From the NCBI GenBank assembly GCA_965277075.1, contig OZ255707.1, positions 3,038,001-3,102,000 of the forward strand: a stretch of 64,000 bases of DNA, read 5' to 3'. Position 1 is the stretch's first letter, and each line of letters begins with the position of its first letter. The position numbers and the translations under genes were made by a program. The DNA comes from Lustribacter sp965277075. GTDB lineage: Bacteria; Vulcanimicrobiota; Vulcanimicrobiia; Vulcanimicrobiales; Vulcanimicrobiaceae. Below are positions 24,921-32,814 of the stretch, piece after piece. Under the pieces are notes generated by a model. The model was given only the letters and a program-made list of their open reading frames with translations, was not told where the DNA came from and searched no databases.

Positions 24921-26144
24921 GTGCGCATCTGCTTTGTGAGCCGGCGCTACTTTCCGGCGATCTCCGGCATGAGCGTTTATGCGGAGAACCTTCTGCACCG
25001 CCTCGTCGCAGGCGGACACGATGTCACGATGATCTCGCAATATCGCGGCGATGCGTTTGGAGCGGCCGTCTACGGCGGTGGTCCGCCGCCGCCTGTGCCG
25101 GGCGTGCGAGTCATCGGGCGCGAGCAGCGCGGCGAGCAAGACGGCGGCGACTTCGAACGTGATGTCGAGGATCTCGTCGCCACCATCCTCGACGAACACG
25201 CACGTTCCCCGTTCGATGTCTTGCATGCGCAGTACGGCTATCCGCCCGGCTATGCGGTGCTGCGCGCGAGCGCGCAGACCGGCGTCCCCTCTGTGACGAG
25301 CATTCAAGGCGGAGACGGGCATTGGGTGGGTTCGTGCTGCGCAACGCACGACACCGCGATGCGTACGGTCATCGAAGAAAGTGGAGCGGTGCTGATCGGC
25401 GGCGCGTCGTTCCGAGACGAAGTTTGCGAGCGGCTCGACGTCGATCCACGGCTCTTCACGATCGTACCGGGGGCGGTCGATACGGAGCGCTTCGTTCCGG
25501 CGCCGCGTCCGGCGAGCGATTCCGGCATTCCGGCCGTGCTGTATCACGGTCGCGTCGATCGACGAAAAGGCGCGCTCGATTTCATCGAAGCGCTGCGGCG
25601 AATCGGTGCGCGGTCGCCGTTCCGCGCGATCGTGTCGGGGATCGGCCCGGATGTCGACGCCGTCCGTCGGGCCATCGACGACGCCGCGCTCGCCGAGCGC
25701 GTCGAGATGCGCGGATACGTGGCCTATGCCGACGCGCCGGGAATCTATCGGGGCGCCGATATCTTTGCAAGTCCGACATATGGCGAAGGTTTCTCGAATA
25801 CCGTTCTCGAGGCGATGGCGTGCGGGTTGCCGATCGTATCATGCCGCGCCGTCGGCGTCGTGGACTGTTTGCGCAACGGCGACAACGCCTTGCTCGTCGA
25901 GCCGGGTGACGTCGACGGGCTCGCCGCTGCGCTTCTGCGGCTGTGCACCGATGTGCGGCTGCGCGTTCGGCTTGCACGCACCGCGCTCGAGGAATGCCGG
26001 CGGACCTACTCGTGGTTTGCGGTCGCCGATCGGATCGTCGCGGTGTATCACGAGCTGATTCTGCGCGGTCCGGCGCCGGCCGTAACGCTCCCGGAGATCG
26101 CGATCGAAGCGTGCCGATTTCGCGGCACACCGCACCTGCTCTGA
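24921..26144 (+). CDS. GT4-family glycosyltransferase (MshA-like architecture)
   Basis: A 407-residue GT-B enzyme with a GTG start. The acceptor-side N-terminus FVSRRYFPAISGMSVYAENL is followed by TSIQGGDGHW, the linker VLYHGRVDRRKGALDFIEAL and the donor-binding PTYGEGFSNTVLEAMACGLP with the two glutamates of retaining GT4 enzymes. In mycothiol synthesis a GT4 enzyme (MshA) joins GlcNAc to inositol-3-phosphate. The adjacent inositol-phosphate synthase and PIG-L deacetylase genes make the same reaction plausible here. It overlaps the PIG-L start by one base. Confidence 0.88.
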   Translation: MRICFVSRRYFPAISGMSVYAENLLHRLVAGGHDVTMISQYRGDAFGAAVYGGGPPPPVPGVRVIGREQRGEQDGGDFERDVEDLVATILDEHARSPFDVLHAQYGYPPGYAVLRASAQTGVPSVTSIQGGDGHWVGSCCATHDTAMRTVIEESGAVLIGGASFRDEVCERLDVDPRLFTIVPGAVDTERFVPAPRPASDSGIPAVLYHGRVDRRKGALDFIEALRRIGARSPFRAIVSGIGPDVDAVRRAIDDAALAERVEMRGYVAYADAPGIYRGADIFASPTYGEGFSNTVLEAMACGLPIVSCRAVGVVDCLRNGDNALLVEPGDVDGLAAALLRLCTDVRLRVRLARTALEECRRTYSWFAVADRIVAVYHELILRGPAPAVTLPEIAIEACRFRGTPHLL

Positions 26145-26908
26145 TGCCGTCTGCGCTCTTTCTCTCGCCGCACCTCGACGACGTCGCCTTCTCGTGCGGT
26201 GGAACGCTCGCGACGCTCGTCGCGCGCGGCTGGGAAGCGACGCTGTGCACGGTGTTCACCCGCTCGGTCGAGGGTCCGTCCGGATTCGCGCTCGCGTGTC
26301 AACTCGATAAGGGCGTTGGACCGGAGATCGACTATCTCGCGTTACGGCGCGCGGAAGATACCATTGCGAGCCGCGCGCTGGGCGCAACGTGGGTCGACTG
26401 GTTGAACCTCTCCGAGGCGCCGCATCGTGGCTACGAGAGCGCATCCGCGTTGTTCGGACCGTTCGTCGAGGGGGACGACGCCGGCCCCGAACTCTACGCG
26501 TTGCTCGAGCGCCGGATCGCGGCGTACGATCTGATCTTCGCACCGCAAGGCCTCGGGAGTCACGTCGACCATCGATGTGTTCGCGATACCGTGCACGCGC
26601 TCGCCGAAGCGCACGCGTTGCGCGATAACATCGTGTTGTACCGCGATACGCCCTACGTGTTGCGCGATCCGGATGCGCTCCTCGAACGGAGCATCACCAC
26701 GGCTTACCCGGTAGCAGTGGCCTTCCCGCTGGACGAGACCGCGCTCGAAGCGAAGCTCGACGCATGCGGGGCGTACGTTTCGCAACTGACGTTCCAATTC
26801 GGCAGCCCGTCGATGATGCGCGAAGCTCTGCGCGCGTTCGCCGGGAGTGAAGGGTCGCGTTTCGCGATCGGCGCGCCGAGCGAAGTCTTCCGCGCGACAT
26901 CCTCGTAG
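26144..26908 (+). CDS. PIG-L-family deacetylase (LmbE-like)
   Basis: A 254-residue zinc-dependent deacetylase. The metal motif is S8-P-H10-L-D12-D13 with a second H140-V-D142-H143, as in MshB, BshB and LmbE-like enzymes. These remove the acetyl group from GlcNAc-inositol or GlcNAc-malate. As last gene of the inositol operon it would free the amine of a glucosaminyl-inositol so that it can be acylated or otherwise modified. The gene ends just before a paired-hairpin repeat. Confidence 0.9.
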   Translation: MPSALFLSPHLDDVAFSCGGTLATLVARGWEATLCTVFTRSVEGPSGFALACQLDKGVGPEIDYLALRRAEDTIASRALGATWVDWLNLSEAPHRGYESASALFGPFVEGDDAGPELYALLERRIAAYDLIFAPQGLGSHVDHRCVRDTVHALAEAHALRDNIVLYRDTPYVLRDPDALLERSITTAYPVAVAFPLDETALEAKLDACGAYVSQLTFQFGSPSMMREALRAFAGSEGSRFAIGAPSEVFRATSS

Positions 26909-26927
26909 TAGCGCGCACGACGGCGCC

Positions 26928-26973
26928 GCGGCTCCGGCGAAGCCGAAACGCGAAGGTTCACGGAACGTGAATC
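26928..26973. repeat. Paired-hairpin interspersed repeat, copy 1
   Basis: A 46-base element with an imperfect hairpin (GGCT...AGCC, 26930-26944), GAAACGCGA, and a second inverted repeat (TTCACG-GAA-CGTGAA, 26957-26971). A near-identical copy lies at 55287-55334. Both sit between convergent genes, as expected for a REP-like element used as a bidirectional terminator. This copy has one base fewer and a mismatch in the first stem. Confidence 0.75.
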
Positions 26974-26984
26974 GTTTAGACGAA

Positions 26985-27363
26985 CTCCGATCGCCCCGAA
27001 TCTCGCCACGTTCTCCGCCCAACGTCACGACGCGATCGGCGAGGAAGGCGGCCTCGAGGGTGTTGTGCGTGACCAGCACGCCGGTGCGCGGTCGCGCGAG
27101 CCAGAGTGACTGGGTCAGCAGCCGCAGCTTGCGCGCGGTCAACTCGTCGAGCGCACTGAACGGTTCGTCGAAAAGGACGACATCGGGATCGATGACGAAT
27201 GCACGCGCGATCGAAACGCGCTGCCGCTGGCCGCCTGATAACGTCGTTGGAAACGCCTTGCCGTAAGCGGCAAGTCCGACATCGGCGAGGGCCGCTTTCG
27301 TTGCTGCCGCGGCGTGCGGAACGCCCGCGGCCTCGGCCGCGAGACGAACGCGCGAGCGCCGGA
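26985..27363 (-). pseudogene. ABC transporter ATPase, C-terminal half only
   Basis: The frame contains VGLAAYGKAFPTTLSGGQRQ (signature motif LSGGQRQRVSIARA), the Walker B segment IDPDVVLFDEPFSALDELTA, and the switch GVLVTHNTLEAAFLADRVVT. The Walker A half is missing: upstream the frame runs directly into the middle of a permease gene in a different frame. The C-terminus is also lost, because the frame runs without a native stop into the paired-hairpin repeat. It is an SsuB/TauB-type importer ATPase that cannot function. Confidence 0.85.
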
Positions 27364-27787
27364 AGCCAAACGTGTCGCAATTTCACGAACCGGCCGAACC
27401 GGTACACATGCGCCATTTCGATGATGTCCGCATCGACGCTTCGCGCGCCTTGCGCTACGGTCAGCGTGATGGCCGGCGCCGCGCTGAGCGCAACCGCAAC
27501 GATCGGATTTGCAAGCGACACGCCGAACCAGATGACACACAGCAACGCCCACACCAGCCCGGGCACCGTCAGCCCGATCAGGAACGGCGGTTCGAGCAAT
27601 CGTCGTGCCGGCGCGCTACGCCCCATCGCGAGTTCGGCGACGACGGCGATCGCGAACGCCAGTGCGAAACCGAGTACGACGCGTTCCAGCGTTGCCATGA
27701 CCTGCGGCACGAGTGCGCCGCGAATCCCGCCACCGCGAGCGCGAGCACCGCGCGGCGCAGCGACTCGTGTCGCGTGATCGCCCTCAT
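27364..27787 (-). pseudogene. ABC transporter permease with internal deletion, C-terminus lost
   Basis: The gene starts at an ATG overlapping the stop of the binding-protein gene (MRAITRHESLRRAVLALAVA). After about 24 residues the reading frame changes to GALVPQVMATLERVVLGFAL and continues through IGLTVPGLVWALLCVIWFGV and the EAA-loop-like DADIIEMAHVYRFGRFVK. It then joins the ATPase remnant. A segment after the first helix and the last helices are gone. This is an SsuC-type permease destroyed by two deletions. Confidence 0.85.
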
Positions 27788-28650
27788 CGCAGGACGAGTT
27801 GTTCGTAGGTTTCGTTGCCCTCGGTGAGGCCCCAGGACTTGACCCACTGGTACGCTTGAGTGAAGCGCTCCTCCGGGTACGTCTCGATATGGACGTAGCG
27901 GAAGAAGAAATCGCTAAGTTCATCGGGTGCCAGGGCGCCGTTGGTCGGGTCCGTGATGTGGTGGCGAAACGCGCGACGGTCCGCATTGATCATGTCGACG
28001 GCTTTGTCGATCGTCTCGAGATAGGCGAGGCGCTCGGCTTCTCCGAGCTCCGACGAGATGACTTCCGAACCGCGATAGAACGTCACGCCGACCAGATGTG
28101 CGCCAGTCTTGAGCGCGAGGCTGATGAACGGTTCCATCACCATCGCGGCACGCACCTCACCGGATCGCGCTTTCGCGTATCGCGCTTCGGGTGCACCGTG
28201 GTGTTCGACCACGATCTCGTCGCGCGCGATGGCGCCCTCGAGCAGTTGCAGCGTCGTGTAGTGCGAGCCGGTGTATTCGTTGACGGCAACCGGTACGTTC
28301 GCGAGATCGCGGGGTTCTTGCAGCGCCGGGTCCCAAGACACGATGGCCTGGGCCGTGACGGCCGCGCGCCACGCGGCGATCTTGCCGCCGCGCCGGCTGC
28401 GCTCGAGGCGATCGACGCTGCCCCATTCGCAAACGTTGAACACGTCCGAACGTTTCGCTTCGAAATGGGCCTCCTTAAGACGAGAAAGCACGTCGCGTTC
28501 CGATGGCGAGCGGTCCGTGTAGTCGGCGGAAAAGCGCACGTCGAGTCCGGCCTTCGCGAAGAGTCCGCGTTCGCGTGCGACAATGACGGGCAGATCGAAT
28601 ACGGGCGGGTTGGGCGAGATCGTAATAATGGACGAGGTGTCGATGGCCAT
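27784..28650 (-). CDS. NMT1/THI5-like binding protein without signal peptide
   Basis: A 288-residue intact gene starting at ATG 28650, five bases after GGAGG. It begins MAIDTSSIITISPNPPVFDL with no signal peptide or lipobox, followed by ARERGLFAKAGLDVRFS, VNEYTGSHYTTLQLLEGAIA and ARSGEVRAAMVMEPFISLAL, which identify the NMT1/THI5 fold. It lacks the CCCFC motif of yeast-type THI5 pyrimidine synthases. The permease and ATPase genes downstream are destroyed. The surviving protein may therefore be a cytoplasmic binding protein or enzyme, not a transport component. Confidence 0.8.
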   Translation of the reverse strand: MAIDTSSIITISPNPPVFDLPVIVARERGLFAKAGLDVRFSADYTDRSPSERDVLSRLKEAHFEAKRSDVFNVCEWGSVDRLERSRRGGKIAAWRAAVTAQAIVSWDPALQEPRDLANVPVAVNEYTGSHYTTLQLLEGAIARDEIVVEHHGAPEARYAKARSGEVRAAMVMEPFISLALKTGAHLVGVTFYRGSEVISSELGEAERLAYLETIDKAVDMINADRRAFRHHITDPTNGALAPDELSDFFFRYVHIETYPEERFTQAYQWVKSWGLTEGNETYEQLVLR

Positions 28651-28820
28651 GGAAACCTCCGGGTTTACAGCAAAAGAAAAGGCCCTCGTCCGTCCGGAAG
28701 AGGGCCACATGGTCGGAGCGCTTCGTTTCGCGCCCGCGGCTCACACGTGAAACGGCCTCATTCCGGCGGAGGGGAGGGCACAACAACACCGGACGGCGGC
28801 GCGGAACGTGAGCACGATGG
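28651..28820 (-). promoter_or_regulatory. Structured 5' leader with attenuator
   Basis: Between a promoter at 28821-28849 and the binding-protein start lies a leader of about 170 bases with several inverted repeats: TCCGG/CCGGA, TCACGTGTGA (28741-28750), and GGGCGC-N8-GCGCTC. It ends in a strong terminator hairpin placed just before the ribosome binding site. This arrangement suggests a riboswitch-like or protein-controlled attenuator. It does not match a riboswitch class that I can recognise. Confidence 0.45.
28671..28706 (-). terminator. Rho-independent terminator in the leader
   Basis: Arms GGCCCTC and GAGGGCC, with an inner TCCG/CGGA extension, are followed on the minus strand by TTTTCTTTT. 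It lies 21 bases upstream of the ATG at 28650, so it would stop transcripts before the binding-protein gene unless it is prevented from forming. Alternatively it is the terminator of the upstream carotenoid oxygenase operon. Confidence 0.75.
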
Positions 28821-28849
28821 CATCTATCACTGGACCGGTCCACTGTCAA
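28821..28849 (-). promoter_or_regulatory. Sigma-70-like promoter with palindromic operator in the spacer
   Basis: TTGACA (28849-28844) and TAGATG (28826-28821) are separated by 17 bases. The spacer contains the perfect 12-base palindrome TGGACCGGTCCA (28831-28842), a likely operator for a dimeric regulator. It lies between the stop of the carotenoid oxygenase gene and the leader of the binding-protein gene. Confidence 0.55.
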
Positions 28850-28874
28850 GGCGCACGCTCGACGGCGTGCTGCG

Positions 28875-30185
28875 CTAAGCGCCCTCGTCTGGAATCCAGT
28901 TGCCGTGGAAACCGAACGGTACGCGAACCGGTAGCTTCACGGTCGCGACCGGCGCCGCAGCAACGTCGCGCGCGTCGAGCACGACGAGGTCGCTCGTATC
29001 ACGCGCCGCGTCGTAGACGAACCCCATCAGCCAGCCCGCGTCCTCGTGCGTTTCTCCGATGTTCGGAACGAACGCGAACTCGCCCGGGAACGTGCCCGCT
29101 GCGAACCGGTGCACGTTCGAGGACCGGCGGTCGACATCATAGCGGATGAGCGCGCAACCGTCGCCGTCGTCGTCGGCGACGACGTAGATGTAGCGATGCT
29201 TCCTGCTGATCCGGCGTTCGTCGGTTCGGGGAAATTCGATCGCAATGTCGTCGAGCTGCGCCTCGTTCACCCGACCCGTGGCGGCGTCGAGCGTCCATCG
29301 CGTCAGAAAACCGCGGCCGATCAGCGCACCCTCGCGCCACATGTCGCGATACCGGATGGCGTCAATCACGATCATTCCATCGGCGTCTTCGTACGCGTTT
29401 GCAATGTGAAAGACGAAGCACGGGTCGATTGCAAACCAGCGAACCGCGCCGTGCGACGCGTTCCGCGGTACGATGCCGATCCGCGCACGATAGCCGGCGT
29501 CCCACCGATACGGCATTGCACCGCGCACGGCGCGCGTGAGATCGAACACGACCGGCAAGTCGAAAAAGATCGCCGATCGCTCCGTGAGCGCGAAATCGTG
29601 CATCATCGTGACGCGCGGAATCTTGATCGCGCGGCTTTCCATCAACGTTCCGGCTGCATCGATGCGATGGTACGTCAACCCGCCCGGCAGCAGCGACATG
29701 CCGAACGCGTGCAGTTCGCCCGTGCGCGGACAACGCTTCGGGTGCGCGGTGAACGGCGTTTTCAGCCGTCCGGCAAAATCGTGCGGGCCGACCGTGTCGA
29801 GCGCCCGCGTCACTTCATACGGAAACGACGACTCGACGAGCGCGAGAAGTTTCCCGGCGTGCGCGACGATGCTCGTGTTTGCGACCGACGCGGTGAGATC
29901 GATGCGCCCGAATGCGCGCAGATAGGTGGTCTTACCGAGATAGGAGCGCGTGCGGACCCAGCGATTGCGATACGAGCGCGCACGGCCGTTCTCGATCCGG
30001 ACGCCGTGCAACATACCGTCGCCCAGAAACGCATGTCCCGCGCTCGACCCCGGCAGCGGATTCGGCCCGTTACGTACGTAGTCGCCGCGCAATTCCTCCG
30101 GCAACGCGCCGCTGACCGGCAAGTCCAGCGCATCGATCTCATCGCTCACCGCGGTGGTGAAGCGGTCGCTTTCGATCGTCGCCAT
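28875..30185 (-). CDS. Carotenoid cleavage dioxygenase family protein
   Basis: A 436-residue protein with the seven-bladed carotenoid oxygenase pattern. The four iron-binding histidines are recognisable in FTAHPKRCPRTGELHAFG, VTMMHDFALTERSAIFFDLP, PCFVFHIANAYEDADG and the C-terminal FGFHGNWIPDEGA. The N-terminus LPEELRGDYVRNGPNPLPG and GDGMLHGVRIENGRA are also typical. The family cleaves double bonds of carotenoids, apocarotenoids or stilbenes. It is downstream of a peptidase, lipoprotein and binding-protein gene on the same strand. No carotenoid synthesis genes are in the window. Confidence 0.93.
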   Translation of the reverse strand: MATIESDRFTTAVSDEIDALDLPVSGALPEELRGDYVRNGPNPLPGSSAGHAFLGDGMLHGVRIENGRARSYRNRWVRTRSYLGKTTYLRAFGRIDLTASVANTSIVAHAGKLLALVESSFPYEVTRALDTVGPHDFAGRLKTPFTAHPKRCPRTGELHAFGMSLLPGGLTYHRIDAAGTLMESRAIKIPRVTMMHDFALTERSAIFFDLPVVFDLTRAVRGAMPYRWDAGYRARIGIVPRNASHGAVRWFAIDPCFVFHIANAYEDADGMIVIDAIRYRDMWREGALIGRGFLTRWTLDAATGRVNEAQLDDIAIEFPRTDERRISRKHRYIYVVADDDGDGCALIRYDVDRRSSNVHRFAAGTFPGEFAFVPNIGETHEDAGWLMGFVYDAARDTSDLVVLDARDVAAAPVATVKLPVRVPFGFHGNWIPDEGA

Positions 30186-30193
30186 TTATGCGT

Positions 30194-32392
30194 TTACGGG
30201 GAAGGCGTCGCCGGTAATGCGGCGGTAATCTGCTCGACGATCGCGGTATAGCGGTCGATCGCGGCCGCAATCATGACGATACCGCTTCGCGCCTCGTCCC
30301 AGTTGCGCGCTTCGACCGCTTCACGCGCGTAGGGAAATGTCTTCGCGGTATACCCGGTGTAGTGGCCCGGCGCGGTGATTTGGTTCTTTCGCCACGGTCG
30401 TCGGGGCAGGCCGTTTGGATCGAGTAACGCGCGTTCGGTTGAACGTAACAGCGCGTCGACCGCCGGCGCGGCCGACGCCGGCGCAACGGCAAGACGATCG
30501 TCGCACGCGCGCGCGCTGCGCTGCAGGCGTGCGATCGCGTCGGTGATCGGGGTGAGATCGACCGGCGGCACGACCCCGTCGTCGCCGAACGATCGTTCCG
30601 GATTCTGCGGATCGCTGGCGACGCTATATGCGTTGAGTTGCACGAGCTTCGCGCGCATCGCCGAATCGGTTCGCATCTTGGCGATCTCGTCGTCGAGGCT
30701 CTTCGCGTACGTTTGGAGGTCGGTCGCGAACGCGGTGAAACGATACGGCAGGATGTCCGCATCGGCCATGCGCAGCACGAGTCGACCGCCGGTTTGCGCG
30801 AGCAACATACCGTAGGCGAAACCCGGATCCATCAGGCGCGTGAACGCATCGAACGAATCGTAGTTCGAGTGATATTGCCCGACCGTCTCGCCGCCGTACT
30901 CGAGCTGAATCGCTTCGATGCCGAGATGCTCGTTGAACGAATCGAAATCCGACCCGGATCCGAGCGGGTCGAGCGTCAAGTCGGCATCGGCGTTCGCGAC
31001 CTTGATGGTGCCGTTGACAAGGCCTTCGTCGCGCGCTCGCTCGTACGCGGTCACATGGCGTTCGGGGTCGACGACGTCGCGCGCCACAGAGTTGAAGACG
31101 TTCGTGAGTACCGGCGCACCGCCGGCGGAAAGCACGCCGCGATCGTTCGTATCGGAGTTGATGTAGACGACCGCTCGACGCTGCAGTTCGTCCGCGTGCG
31201 CCGTCGACCACGCGGTCGAGCCTAACAGCCCTTCCTCTTCGCCGTCCCAAGAAGTGAAGACGATCGTCCGTCGGGGACGCGAACCGGCACGGGCAAGCAT
31301 CCCGATCGCACGCGCTTCTTCGAGCATCGCCACTTGACCGGCCAGCGGATCTTCCGCGCCGTGCACCCACGCGTCGAAGTGATTTCCGCGAATCACCCAC
31401 TCGTCGGGAAGGTCCGTTCCGCGCATCGTCGCGATGACGTCGTAGAGCGGGGCGGTCGTCCAGTTGAAGGCCACGGCAAGGTGTACGCGCGCACGTCCGG
31501 CGCCGCCGAAGTGATAGGTCAGCGGCTCGGCGCCGCGCCACTCCGACGGAACGACCGCGCCGCCGAGCGCGGCGAGCAACGGCCGCGCGTCGTTGGCTGA
31601 GATCGGCAGCGTCGGTATCTTCGTCAGCACGGATTTGTCGAGCCCCGGATCGCCCGGGCGAACCGGAAGATCTTGTACGGCGCCGCGTTGCACGGAGTCC
31701 GGGCTGCGCGCCGTCCCACGCGGGTACTCGTCGGCGGCGCGAAAGCCGTCATCGGCCGGATCTGAATAGATGATGCAGCCGATCGCGCCGTGTTGCGCCG
31801 CGACGAGCGGCTTGACCCCGCGCCAGGAGCCGCCGTAGCGCGCGATGACGATCTTCCCGCGGACGTCGACACCGTGCCGCGCGAGCATCGTATAGTCGTC
31901 GGGCACGCCATAGTTGACGTACACGAGGGCACCGGTGACGTCGCCGTCGATCGAGTATGCGTTGTACGTCGGCAACCGGTCGGACTGCGCCGACGTGCGG
32001 TCACCGGCGATCGGCGGCTCGAACAGTTTCGCGCGAAAGGTGGCCGGCGCCACTAACTCGAGAATGCGGCGCTTCGGCGTCGGAAAGAGGGCGCTGAACC
32101 GTTCGATGTGCGTGTCGTAGCCCCACGACGTATAGAGCGACGCGATGAATTGCGCGTTGGCTCTATCCAGCGCGGTGCCGATGTGGTGCGGCCGAGCCGA
32201 CATGCGAAGCATCCAGGCGCGTTGACCGGCCGCGTCGATCGAACGATCGAGCACGGCTTCGCGCGCCCGCTCGGCCGCGGTCGTCGCGACCGTAAAGCCC
32301 ACGATCGGCGGCGCGTCGGCCGCGCGCGCGCCGGGCCTGCCGGTGATCAAAAGAACGCCCACGACGACAAAACATCCGAGCCGTCGCATCAT
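30194..32392 (-). CDS. Exported M28-family metallopeptidase (glutamate carboxypeptidase II-like)
   Basis: A 732-residue protein with a signal peptide (RRLGCFVVVGVLLITGRPGA). A PA domain lies around residues 150-280 (GALVYVNYGVPDDY, GKIVIARYGGSWRG). The two-zinc catalytic site is intact: GNHFDAWVHGAEDPLAG, WDGEEEGLLGSTAW, YINSDTN and QYHSNYDSFD, matching the H, D, EE, D, H ligand order. A C-terminal helical domain follows, as in PSMA. It probably cleaves peptides outside the cytoplasm. It overlaps the lipoprotein gene by four bases. Confidence 0.92.
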   Translation of the reverse strand: MMRRLGCFVVVGVLLITGRPGARAADAPPIVGFTVATTAAERAREAVLDRSIDAAGQRAWMLRMSARPHHIGTALDRANAQFIASLYTSWGYDTHIERFSALFPTPKRRILELVAPATFRAKLFEPPIAGDRTSAQSDRLPTYNAYSIDGDVTGALVYVNYGVPDDYTMLARHGVDVRGKIVIARYGGSWRGVKPLVAAQHGAIGCIIYSDPADDGFRAADEYPRGTARSPDSVQRGAVQDLPVRPGDPGLDKSVLTKIPTLPISANDARPLLAALGGAVVPSEWRGAEPLTYHFGGAGRARVHLAVAFNWTTAPLYDVIATMRGTDLPDEWVIRGNHFDAWVHGAEDPLAGQVAMLEEARAIGMLARAGSRPRRTIVFTSWDGEEEGLLGSTAWSTAHADELQRRAVVYINSDTNDRGVLSAGGAPVLTNVFNSVARDVVDPERHVTAYERARDEGLVNGTIKVANADADLTLDPLGSGSDFDSFNEHLGIEAIQLEYGGETVGQYHSNYDSFDAFTRLMDPGFAYGMLLAQTGGRLVLRMADADILPYRFTAFATDLQTYAKSLDDEIAKMRTDSAMRAKLVQLNAYSVASDPQNPERSFGDDGVVPPVDLTPITDAIARLQRSARACDDRLAVAPASAAPAVDALLRSTERALLDPNGLPRRPWRKNQITAPGHYTGYTAKTFPYAREAVEARNWDEARSGIVMIAAAIDRYTAIVEQITAALPATPSP

Positions 32393-32814
32393 GACGCGTT
32401 CGATTTCGTGAACACCAGGGCCTCACCGCTGCCGGTCGCGGTCAGAAACAGTTTCTCGCCGCTGATGCGATAGTGGTACGCGAGATGCCGCGAGCCCTCG
32501 GCGATCTTCAACGTCGACGCATCGGGCGTTGCGTACGTGTCGTTCTCCACTTGTATTTTCGGCGCTTTGCCGATGACGGACGCCAGCGCTCCGCCTGCGG
32601 CGACATACGTTGCAGTCAGCGCTCCGTTCGCCGCAAAGGTGAGTTTCGTGAACTGCGGATTGTTCGGATCGGGTTTCGGCGTGTCACCATCGCGCATCCA
32701 CGTTCCGACAAGGGGCGAAACGGAACGTTCGACGGTTTTCGTCTCGTGCTCGCTACAGCCGCCGAGAAAAATGGACAACGCGACCGTTGCGACGATTGCG
32801 CGGCGACATTGCAT
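32389..32814 (-). CDS. Small lipoprotein
   Basis: A 141-residue protein with a lipoprotein signal (AIVATVALSIFLGGC) cleaved before cysteine. The mature part is a small beta-barrel-like domain of the type that begins LVGTWMRDGD and ends LFLTATGSGEALVFTK, similar in style to lipocalin-like or DUF-type lipoproteins, but no specific family was recognised. ATG 32814 overlaps the preceding stop by one base; an in-frame TTG is just upstream. It is co-transcribed with the binding-protein and M28 genes. Confidence 0.65.
   Translation of the reverse strand: MQCRRAIVATVALSIFLGGCSEHETKTVERSVSPLVGTWMRDGDTPKPDPNNPQFTKLTFAANGALTATYVAAGGALASVIGKAPKIQVENDTYATPDASTLKIAEGSRHLAYHYRISGEKLFLTATGSGEALVFTKSNAS

Noticed and set aside
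26342..26968. Continuation of the ABC ATPase frame through the PIG-L gene
   Set aside because: After GGERGEIRGD the residues stop resembling any ATPase; the frame is open only because it mirrors the PIG-L gene on the other strand.
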